From: an uncultured Eubacteriales bacterium
GTDB lineage: Bacteria > Bacillota > Clostridia > Christensenellales > Christensenellaceae
Reading direction: 5' to 3'
DNA: 13,120 nucleotides
Assembly: GCA_900545085.1 (NCBI GenBank)
Contig: UQXU01000049.1
Location: 1-13,120, forward strand
Shown here: positions 5,630 to 11,928 of the stretch, one piece after another
Layout: each line of letters starts with the position of its first letter
Position numbering within the stretch: the stretch's first letter is position 1
Notes under the pieces: generated by a model
Told to the model about the DNA's origin: nothing
Database searches by the model: none
The model's input: only the letters and a program-made list of their open reading frames with translations
Program-made: the position numbers and the translations under genes

Positions 5630-5634
5630 ATCAG
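5619..5634 (+). other. Small dyad over the rex stop codon
   Basis: CTGATTC (5619-5625) and GAATCAG (5628-5634) are perfect complements with only 2 bp between them, and they span the stop. There is no T-run, so termination between rex and the hydrogenase genes is not evident and read-through is possible. It could also be a protein-binding dyad. Confidence 0.35.
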
Positions 5635-5651
5635 GCACGCATTTAATAATA

Positions 5652-5737
5652 TTGTGAATAATCGCCATCGTGCGCTTATATAAACATTTTTTATAAACTG
5701 TTTTTAATTCGTTTTGCTACAAGGCGCAAATCGCGCC
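5652..5737 (+). promoter_or_regulatory. Candidate hydrogenase operon promoter region
   Basis: The 122-bp gap between rex and hydC holds TTGTGA (5652-5657) as a possible -35 and TTATAT/TATATA (5676-5682) as a -10 with an 18-19 bp spacer. TTGTGAA at 5652-5658 equals one half of the Rex consensus, but no matching TTCACAA half is present. Just before the hydC Shine-Dalgarno there is a GGCGC-N5-GCGCC dyad (5723-5727 and 5733-5737). Confidence 0.35.
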
Positions 5738-5751
5738 ACACAGGAGGTATT

Positions 5752-6237
5752 ATGAACGAGAACTTCGACTTCGGCGCAATCGACAACATTCTCGCCGAAG
5801 TAGGATGCGCGCCCAGCGCAATAATCGCTGTCCTTCAGTCGATTCAGGAACACTTCCATTATATACCACGCGAAGTTTTCCCCTATCTGTCTGAGAAGCT
5901 AGGCGTAGGCGAGGCTAAAATATACAGCGTCGCAACGTTTTATGAGAACTTCTCTCTCGAACCAAAGGGCAAATTTGTAATCAAAGTTTGCGACGGCACG
6001 GCATGTCACGTCCGCAAATCCATCCCGATACTCACGCAGCTTCGCTCCGAGCTCGGTCTCTCCGAGGACAAACCTACGACAGACGACCTTGGCTTCACAG
6101 TCGAGACAGTATCCTGCCTCGGCGCTTGCGGTCTCGCGCCCGCACTCACGGTAAACGATAAAGTTTACCCCGCGATGACTCCCGAGAAAGCGAGCAGGCT
6201 CCTCAAGGAACTGAGAAAGGAGATCGCTGATGCTTAA
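5752..6237 (+). CDS. hydC: NADH-dependent [FeFe]-hydrogenase HydC / NuoE-like subunit
   Basis: Small electron-transfer subunit of the trimeric HydABC hydrogenase, homologous to NuoE of complex I, 161 residues. An N-terminal helical bundle (about 5-65, with YIPREVFPYLSEKLG) is followed by a thioredoxin-fold [2Fe-2S] domain with ligands Cys80, Cys85, Cys122 and Cys126 (CDGTAC and CLGAC). AGGAGG at 5742-5747 is 4 nt before ATG. The stop overlaps the hydB start by 8 nt (ATGCTTAA). In characterised complexes this subunit sits against HydB near the FMN site. Confidence 0.93.
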   Translation: MNENFDFGAIDNILAEVGCAPSAIIAVLQSIQEHFHYIPREVFPYLSEKLGVGEAKIYSVATFYENFSLEPKGKFVIKVCDGTACHVRKSIPILTQLRSELGLSEDKPTTDDLGFTVETVSCLGACGLAPALTVNDKVYPAMTPEKASRLLKELRKEIADA

Positions 6238-8104
6238 AAATAGAGAAGAACTGCAGCAGATGCACGGTATATACGGCGACGCGATTAAAGCCGAAAAGGG
6301 CAGAATTCTCGTTTGCGCCGGCACAGGCTGTATGTCCGGCGGTTCGCTTCAGGTTTTTGAACGTTTTAAAGAGCTGCTCGAGGAACGCGGCGTACCATGC
6401 AGCGTCAAGCTGGAAAAGGAACCTCACGAGGCGTCTATCGGTCTGAAAAAAAGCGGCTGCCACGGCTTCTGCGAAATGGGACCTCTGGTTCGCATCGAGC
6501 CTCAAGGCTGGCTGTATATCAAAGTTCACCCCGAAGATTGCGAAGAAATAATCGACAAAACCATCATCCGCGGCGAACACATCGCTCGTCTGGCTTATTC
6601 TACAGACGGCGACATAGCTAAACGTCAGGAAGATATTAACTTCTATAAAAAGCAGACGAGAGTTGTTCTCGAGCACTGCGGTCATATCGACGCTACTTCC
6701 ATAGAGGAATACTTCGGAATTGGCGGTTACAGCGCATTTGAAAAAGCTCTCTTCGATATGACAGGCGATGAAATCATCAACGAAATCTACGACTCCAACC
6801 TCCGAGGCAGAGGCGGCGGCGGTTTCCACGCAGGTAAAAAATGGAGACAGGTTGCCTCTCAGAAGGAAAAAACTCGCTATATAGTCTGCAACGGCGACGA
6901 GGGCGACCCCGGCGCATTTATGGACAGAAGTATCATGGAAGGCGACCCGCACAGAATGCTCGAGGGCATGATGATCGCGGGAATAGCCTGCGGAGCGCAA
7001 AACGGCTACATTTACGTCCGCGCAGAATACCCAACAGCAGTCGAAAGACTGAGAATAGCTATCGCTCAGGCCGAGGAATACGGTCTGCTGGGCGACAACA
7101 TTCTCGGTACTGACTTCTCCTTCCATATGCACATCAACCGCGGCGCCGGCGCATTCGTATGCGGCGAAGGCAGCGCATTGACAGCTTCTATCGAAGGCAA
7201 GCGCGGTATGCCCAGAGTTAAACCTCCGCGCACTGTAGAACAGGGTCTTTTCGCAAAGCCTACCGTTCTGAACAACGTAGAAACATTTGCCAACGTACCT
7301 AAGATCATCCTCAACGGCGCAGACTGGTTCCGTTCTATCGGCCCGGAGAACAGCCCCGGTACGAAAGCTTTCGCGCTTACAGGCAATATCGTAAACACAG
7401 GTCTTATCGAAGTTCCCATGGGCACGACGCTGCGCGAAGTCATCTTCGACATAGGCGGCGGTATGCGCGGCGGACGCGACTTCAAGGCGGTGCAGATCGG
7501 CGGACCTTCCGGCGGATGTCTGACAACCGCAGATCTCGATATGCCTCTGGATTTTGACTCACTGAAAAAAGCAGGCGCAATGATAGGCTCCGGCGGTCTC
7601 GTCGTAATGGACGATTCCACATGCATGGTAGAAGTCGCGCGCTTCTTCATGAACTTCACTCAGAACGAATCCTGCGGCAAATGCGTTCCCTGTCGCGAAG
7701 GTACAAAACGTATGCTTGAGATTCTGGAACGCATAGTATCCGGAGAAGGCAAAGAAGGAGATATCGAGCTGCTCGAAGAGCTGGCAGATACTATCAGCTC
7801 TACGTCCCTCTGCGGTCTGGGTAAAACAGCTCCCAACCCTGTGGTAAGCACACTCAAAACCTTCCGCAAAGAATACGAGGAGCACATATTCGACAAGCAC
7901 TGCGAAACAGGCAACTGCAAAAAGCTGATAACTTTTAAAATCGACCCTGAAATCTGCAAGGGCTGCTCCAAATGCGCCCGCGGCTGTCCTGTCGGCGCAA
8001 TTTCCGGAAAGGTTCGCGAACCGTTCACTATAGATCCCAGCAAGTGTATCAAGTGCGGCGCTTGCGTCAGCGCATGCAACTTCGGCGCTGTAAAGGAGGT
8101 TTAA
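6230..8104 (+). CDS. hydB: NADH-dependent [FeFe]-hydrogenase HydB / NuoF-like flavoprotein subunit
   Basis: FMN- and NADH-binding subunit where electrons from NADH and ferredoxin are handled; 624 residues, the long HydB form. Domains in order: thioredoxin-like [2Fe-2S] (Cys29, Cys34, Cys77, Cys81); the NuoF core with FMN/NADH motifs RGRGGGGF (192-199) and NGDEGDPGAFMDR (221-233); the NuoF [4Fe-4S] site CGKCVPC (482-488) plus Cys528; and a C-terminal 2x[4Fe-4S] ferredoxin with Cys576, 579, 582, 586 and Cys606, 609, 612, 616. All ligands are present. The glycine-rich loop reads GGGGFHAGKKW where GGAGFPTGLKW is usual. AAAGGAG at 6216-6222 supports ATG 6230. One base separates its stop from hydA. 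Confidence 0.95.
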   Translation: MLKNREELQQMHGIYGDAIKAEKGRILVCAGTGCMSGGSLQVFERFKELLEERGVPCSVKLEKEPHEASIGLKKSGCHGFCEMGPLVRIEPQGWLYIKVHPEDCEEIIDKTIIRGEHIARLAYSTDGDIAKRQEDINFYKKQTRVVLEHCGHIDATSIEEYFGIGGYSAFEKALFDMTGDEIINEIYDSNLRGRGGGGFHAGKKWRQVASQKEKTRYIVCNGDEGDPGAFMDRSIMEGDPHRMLEGMMIAGIACGAQNGYIYVRAEYPTAVERLRIAIAQAEEYGLLGDNILGTDFSFHMHINRGAGAFVCGEGSALTASIEGKRGMPRVKPPRTVEQGLFAKPTVLNNVETFANVPKIILNGADWFRSIGPENSPGTKAFALTGNIVNTGLIEVPMGTTLREVIFDIGGGMRGGRDFKAVQIGGPSGGCLTTADLDMPLDFDSLKKAGAMIGSGGLVVMDDSTCMVEVARFFMNFTQNESCGKCVPCREGTKRMLEILERIVSGEGKEGDIELLEELADTISSTSLCGLGKTAPNPVVSTLKTFRKEYEEHIFDKHCETGNCKKLITFKIDPEICKGCSKCARGCPVGAISGKVREPFTIDPSKCIKCGACVSACNFGAVKEV

Positions 8105-8105
8105 C

Positions 8106-9809
8106 ATGGAAAATCAAGGATATGTTACTATAGACGGAATGCCTGTGGAGCTGCACGGAGAGCGCAACCTGCTCGAAGTAATCCGCCGAGTAGGCATAAA
8201 GCTCCCTACATTCTGCTACAGCTCCGACCTCTCTATATACGGCGCATGCCGTATGTGTATGGTTGAAGACGAGCGAGGCAGCCTCATGGCGTCCTGCTCT
8301 ACTATACCTAAAGACGGTATGGTTATACGCACAAATACGGAAAGACTGCGTAAATACCGCAAAAATATACTTGAGCTTCTGCTCGCCAATCACTGCCGCG
8401 ACTGCACCACATGCCTGAACAACGGCAAATGCAAGCTTCAGGATTTGGCGATGAGATACAATATAACGTCTATCAGATTCCCCAACACGGCTCCCGAGCC
8501 CATCCCTGATGATTCCAGCCTCTGCATCTCCCGCGACGCTGCAAAATGCGTACTTTGCGGCGACTGCGTCCGCATGTGCAACGAGATTCAGAATGTAGGC
8601 GCTATAGATTTTGCTTTCAGAGGCTCAAAGGCTTATATCAGCACTGCTTTCGGAATCCCGCTCGCAGAGTCTCCGTGCGTAGGCTGCGGTCAATGCGCCG
8701 CCGTCTGCCCGACAGGCGCGCTCATAGTCAAAAACGATACGCGCAAACTTTGGGAAGCCTTAGACGATCCTAACGTCAAAGTTGTCGCTCAAATCGCCCC
8801 CGCTGTCCGAGTCGCCTTGGGCAAAGAGCTGAAAATGGGCGAAGGCGAAAACGGCATGGGCAAGCTCGTAACCGCTTTGCGCAGAATGGGATTTGACGAA
8901 GTATACGACACCTCTACGGGCGCTGATTTCACCGTACTCGAAGAAGCGGGCGAATTCCTGAATAAGCTCGAGACTGACACTTCCGGAATGCCTCTCTTCA
9001 CGTCCTGCTGCCCTGCATGGGTAAACTATTGCGAGAAGAATCATCCGGATCTTCTGCCCTATGTTTCTACTTGTAAATCTCCTATGGAGATGCTGGCGGC
9101 TATCATCAAAGAGCAGCATAAGAACAACCGTAAAAAATGCTTCCATGTCGCTATAATGCCATGCACAGCCAAAAAATACGAATGTGCGCGCGACGAATTC
9201 ATCCGCGACGGCGAGCCTGACGTAGATGTAGTCATCACAACTCAGGAAATAATTCAGATGATTAAGGAATCAGGCATCATGTTCGCAGAGTTAGCCAGCG
9301 AATCTGTAGATATGCCTCTCAACACTGCCACAGGCGCAGGTATGATATTCGGCGTAACAGGCGGCGTCACGGAAGCCGTCCTCCGCAGAGTCAGCACGGA
9401 TAAAACCTCTACATCTCTTCAGGCTATTGCATACCGCGGCGTTCGCGGATTTGACGGAGTGAAAGAGGCTGTTGTACCCTACGGCGACCGCAAAATTAAA
9501 ATCGCAGTCGTAAGCGGCCTCGGCAACGCTGAAAAACTCATACAGGCGATCAAAGCCGGCGAGCATTACGATTTTGTAGAAGTTATGGCATGCCCCAACG
9601 GCTGCATCGCAGGCGCAGGTCAGCCCTTCAGCTTCCAGAAAGACAAGGAAAAACGCGGAGAAGGCTTGTACAACGCCGATATCGTCGCATCCATCAAGCG
9701 CTCCGAAGAGAATCCGCTCATTATTCCTACTTACAACGGCGTGCTCAAAGGCCGTGTTCACGAATTACTGCACGTGCATTACTCCAAGGGGGATGTAGCT
9801 CATGATTAA
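8106..9809 (+). CDS. hydA: [FeFe]-hydrogenase catalytic subunit HydA (trimeric, bifurcating type)
   Basis: Catalytic subunit reducing protons to H2 at the H-cluster; 567 residues, cytoplasmic. Domains in order: plant-type [2Fe-2S] (Cys37, 48, 51, 64); His-ligated [4Fe-4S] (His96, Cys100, 103, 109); 2x[4Fe-4S] (Cys148, 151, 154, 158 and Cys191, 194, 197, 201); then the H-cluster domain. L1 is TSCCPAW (299-305, with proton-transfer Cys301 and ligand Cys302), L2 is MPCTAKKYE (351-359, ligand Cys353) and L3 is MACPNGCIAGAGQP (494-507, ligands Cys496 and Cys500). L3 departs from the usual ACPGGC..GGGQP. The chain ends after the small-subunit-like region and lacks the extra C-terminal [2Fe-2S] domain of Thermotoga HydA. 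AGGAGG at 8094-8099 precedes ATG. The stop overlaps the next gene by 8 nt. Confidence 0.95.
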   Translation: MENQGYVTIDGMPVELHGERNLLEVIRRVGIKLPTFCYSSDLSIYGACRMCMVEDERGSLMASCSTIPKDGMVIRTNTERLRKYRKNILELLLANHCRDCTTCLNNGKCKLQDLAMRYNITSIRFPNTAPEPIPDDSSLCISRDAAKCVLCGDCVRMCNEIQNVGAIDFAFRGSKAYISTAFGIPLAESPCVGCGQCAAVCPTGALIVKNDTRKLWEALDDPNVKVVAQIAPAVRVALGKELKMGEGENGMGKLVTALRRMGFDEVYDTSTGADFTVLEEAGEFLNKLETDTSGMPLFTSCCPAWVNYCEKNHPDLLPYVSTCKSPMEMLAAIIKEQHKNNRKKCFHVAIMPCTAKKYECARDEFIRDGEPDVDVVITTQEIIQMIKESGIMFAELASESVDMPLNTATGAGMIFGVTGGVTEAVLRRVSTDKTSTSLQAIAYRGVRGFDGVKEAVVPYGDRKIKIAVVSGLGNAEKLIQAIKAGEHYDFVEVMACPNGCIAGAGQPFSFQKDKEKRGEGLYNADIVASIKRSEENPLIIPTYNGVLKGRVHELLHVHYSKGDVAHD

Positions 9810-10056
9810 GTTAAAAGTCTGCGTAGGCAGCACCTGCCATCTGAACGGCGGTTACAATGTACTCGTCGACTTGACGCAGCTCGTAGAGAAAAACAAACTT
9901 CACGATAAAGTTGAGGTGTCGCCCATCTACTGCATGAACACATGCGACGATACTCAGTCCGGTCACATAACCGTCATGATAGGCGACCGTAAGTATGTTA
10001 TAAGTTCACTCGAAGCGAAAAAGTTCTTTGAAGAAAAAGTTTCGCCTCTCCTGTAA
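9802..10056 (+). CDS. Small thioredoxin-fold [2Fe-2S] ferredoxin protein (HydD-like)
   Basis: 84-residue protein resembling the [2Fe-2S] half of NuoE/HydC. Likely cluster ligands are Cys7 and Cys12 (CVGSTC) and Cys44 and Cys48 (CMNTC). There are no membrane segments. Its start lies in ATGATTAA shared with the hydA stop, and a GGGGG site is about 9 nt upstream, so it is coupled to hydA and is the last operon gene before the terminator. Small extra genes occur in other hyd operons. Its sequence and position suggest an accessory electron-transfer subunit of the hydrogenase, perhaps standing in for the C-terminal [2Fe-2S] domain that some HydA proteins carry. Confidence 0.82.
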   Translation: MIKLKVCVGSTCHLNGGYNVLVDLTQLVEKNKLHDKVEVSPIYCMNTCDDTQSGHITVMIGDRKYVISSLEAKKFFEEKVSPLL

Positions 10057-10065
10057 TACTGCTTT

Positions 10066-10092
10066 AGCGGCTCTCTGCGGAGAGCTGCTTTT
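10066..10092 (+). terminator. Intrinsic terminator of the hydrogenase operon
   Basis: AGCGGCTCTC (10066-10075) pairs with GAGAGCTGCT (10080-10089), with one G-U pair and a TGCG tetraloop, and runs into TTTT. It lies 9 bp after the last stop. Confidence 0.9.
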
Positions 10093-10103
10093 CCATGCAA
10101 AAA

Positions 10104-10145
10104 ACGGGTCCGCTCTTTAAATTGCAACATAAGAGCGAAACCCGT
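10104..10145 (-). terminator. Terminator of the DUF998-type gene, possibly bidirectional
   Basis: ACGGGT (10104-10109) plus CGCTCTT (10111-10117) pair with AAGAGCG (10131-10137) plus ACCCGT (10140-10145), with a small internal loop. On the minus strand the stem is followed by TTTTTT. On the plus strand it is followed by CTTTTATTTTT, so it can back up the hyd operon terminator. Confidence 0.82.
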
Positions 10146-10162
10146 CTTTTATTTTTCTATTT

Positions 10163-10768
10163 TTACAGTGTTATCAACAGCACCGCTGCAACAACCGCCA
10201 GAGGCAAATACATACATATGAGCCACATACGCTGCCAAGCTCCCGTCATTCCGAACGGCGTTCCCTTAAAGTACGGCTTGTCGCTCATTACATACAAGGC
10301 AAAAAACATAAGCGCAAATACAAAAAACGCTGTACATATATATCCTGCAACATACAGACCGGAGCGCATGAGAGAGACGGCGCTCAATATATCCGCCGGC
10401 AGAAGAGCTATAAACCCCACTGCACTTGCTATCCCATGAATCCTGGAGCCGACGCTTTTATCCTCCTTCCCTTCTCCGGCTCTGAAAAAGAAGGAAAGAA
10501 TACACGCCGCAGTTCCGAATACACATATCAATATACCCACAGGCGATGAAAACGGCCTGTAGCCATTCCAACCTGCAAAGCAAACAATTACACCAAATAA
10601 AAGCATCCAGCAGCTATAAAGCCGGCCGGAGCGCGCAGAGCGGCTGCCCAATGCGCTCATATCCTGAAGCTTATGCGAATATCCGGGAACCAGCTTGGCC
10701 GCGAAAAACGGAATTACAATATCCGCCGCCATGCCAACGAGCGATAATATTAATGCAACTTTCTGCAT
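10163..10768 (-). CDS. DUF998-like six-helix integral membrane protein
   Basis: 201-residue membrane protein of unknown function. I chose ATG 10768, not the GTG four codons upstream, because GGAGGT (plus-strand 10773-10778) lies just before it. Six hydrophobic segments are visible, at about residues 3-25, 51-70, 77-95, 109-132, 138-160 and 179-201. They include an HGIASAVGFIALLPADIL segment that resembles the DUF998 family's conserved histidine-containing helix. It is transcribed alone from a strong promoter and closed by its own terminator. The divergent neighbour is an MBL-fold hydrolase, with no clear functional link. Confidence 0.72.
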   Translation of the reverse strand: MQKVALILSLVGMAADIVIPFFAAKLVPGYSHKLQDMSALGSRSARSGRLYSCWMLLFGVIVCFAGWNGYRPFSSPVGILICVFGTAACILSFFFRAGEGKEDKSVGSRIHGIASAVGFIALLPADILSAVSLMRSGLYVAGYICTAFFVFALMFFALYVMSDKPYFKGTPFGMTGAWQRMWLICMYLPLAVVAAVLLITL

Positions 10769-10795
10769 AGTTACCTCCACAATTTATTACATAAA

Positions 10796-10824
10796 AGTAT
10801 AACCTTTTTATATCCTTTCGTCAA
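10796..10824 (-). promoter_or_regulatory. Strong sigma70-type promoter of the membrane protein gene
   Basis: Read on the minus strand, TTGACG (plus 10819-10824) and TATACT (plus 10796-10801) are separated by exactly 17 bp. It lies 28 bp before the start codon. Confidence 0.72.
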
Positions 10825-10830
10825 TTATGA

Positions 10831-10861
10831 TATAATAAACAGAGTTGCACAACATATGCAA
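10831..10861 (+). promoter_or_regulatory. Candidate promoter and dyad upstream of the MBL-fold gene
   Basis: TATAAT at 10831-10836 lies only 7 bp from the -35 of the divergent gene, so the two promoters overlap. No convincing -35 is present. The dyad TTGCA (10845-10849) / TGCAA (10857-10861) sits at or just after the expected start site and could bind a regulator. Confidence 0.45.
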
Positions 10862-10880
10862 AAGTCAGGAGTGTTTACTT

Positions 10881-11873
10881 ATGATAACAAAAGTCAGCAA
10901 TAACCCCGAAATATACAAAATAGAAGTTCCGCTGGAAGGCAGCCCGCTGAAAAATCTCTCGAGTTATGTATTAAAATCTCAAGGAGCCAGCTTAGTAGTG
11001 GATACCGGTTTTAACATGCCCGGCAGCTTCAACGCACTCTCCTCCGGTCTGCGCGAGTTAAATGTAGACATGTCGGATAAAAACACCGTCCTTTTTCTCA
11101 CTCATGTACATTCCGATCACGTAGGTCTCGTACCTCGAATAGCAAAAGGATGCAGAATTCTCATGAGCGCAAAAGATCAGGCTGTGTTCCGCGCCTATAT
11201 GCAGAACGAAGCGTGGGATGCAAGCGACGAATACTATAAAAAACACGGCATGCCTTCCTCCGAGCTTTTGGAGATTAAAACGGCTAATCCCGCTCGCGCT
11301 TTCCGACCCGACGCGGGCTTTGATATGGAAAGCATCAACGACGGAGATACATTGCAAATCGGAGATGTATCATTGACCGCAATTGCCACGCCCGGTCATT
11401 CTCCCGGACATATGTGCCTCGCAGATTTAAAGCACTCCATACTGTTCGCCGGAGATCATATTTTATTCGACATCACCAGCAATATTGCAGTATGGCAAGG
11501 CTTCATGGAGGACGCATTGGGCGATTATCTGGACAGCCTGCGCAAAATACGCTCTCTGGACATACAGCTCTGCCTCAGCGGACACAGAGAAAGCGCCGCC
11601 CCTGCGAATGAGCGCATAGACGAGATACTCGCGCATCACGATAGGCGGTTAAATAACATCCTGGACATATTATCCCGCCGCCCATGTATTTCAGCTTACG
11701 AAACCGCATCTCACATGACATGGAACATGCGCGGCAAAAGCTGGAGAGAGTTCCCGCCTGCTCAAAAGTGGTTTGCAGTCGGAGAGACCATAAGCCACTT
11801 GGAATATCTGCGCATCCGCAAACGAATAAGCTGTAAAATGCAGGACGGCATTCTCGTCTGGAAATGCTTGTAA
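10881..11873 (+). CDS. MBL-fold metallo-hydrolase with C-terminal helical extension
   Basis: Zinc-dependent metallo-beta-lactamase-fold hydrolase, 330 residues, no signal peptide, so cytoplasmic. I chose ATG 10881 (AGGAG at 10867-10871) over the ATG at 10845. Metal-site motifs are THVHSDH (74-80), TPGHSPGH (170-177), GDH (191-193) and GHR (234-236). The region 240-330 is a helix-rich extension with a possible winged-helix character, as found in several MBL-fold proteins (LACTB2/glyoxalase-II-like). The substrate cannot be told; a thioester or lactone hydrolase is possible. It converges on the histidine kinase and shares its terminator. Confidence 0.87.
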   Translation: MITKVSNNPEIYKIEVPLEGSPLKNLSSYVLKSQGASLVVDTGFNMPGSFNALSSGLRELNVDMSDKNTVLFLTHVHSDHVGLVPRIAKGCRILMSAKDQAVFRAYMQNEAWDASDEYYKKHGMPSSELLEIKTANPARAFRPDAGFDMESINDGDTLQIGDVSLTAIATPGHSPGHMCLADLKHSILFAGDHILFDITSNIAVWQGFMEDALGDYLDSLRKIRSLDIQLCLSGHRESAAPANERIDEILAHHDRRLNNILDILSRRPCISAYETASHMTWNMRGKSWREFPPAQKWFAVGETISHLEYLRIRKRISCKMQDGILVWKCL

Positions 11874-11896
11874 ATCGCCTTTTTTAAGGCAAAAAT

Positions 11897-11926
11897 AATA
11901 GAGCGGCTATCCGCTCTATTTTATAT
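11897..11926. terminator. Bidirectional terminator between convergent genes
   Basis: AATAGAGCGG (11897-11906) and CCGCTCTATT (11911-11920) form a perfect 10-bp stem with a CTAT loop. T-rich tracts flank it on both strands: TTTATATTTTT on plus, TTATTTTT on minus. It serves both the MBL-fold gene and the histidine kinase gene. Confidence 0.88.
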
Positions 11927-11928
11927 TT

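Noticed and set aside
6203..7132. 309-codon minus-strand ORF opposite hydB
   Set aside because: Antisense shadow of the conserved NuoF core. It arises from strong third-position bias in hydB and has no motifs of its own.
10095..10439. 114-codon plus-strand ORF opposite the DUF998-type gene
   Set aside because: It begins inside the terminator region, and the minus-strand membrane protein has a strong promoter, a ribosome binding site and six helices.
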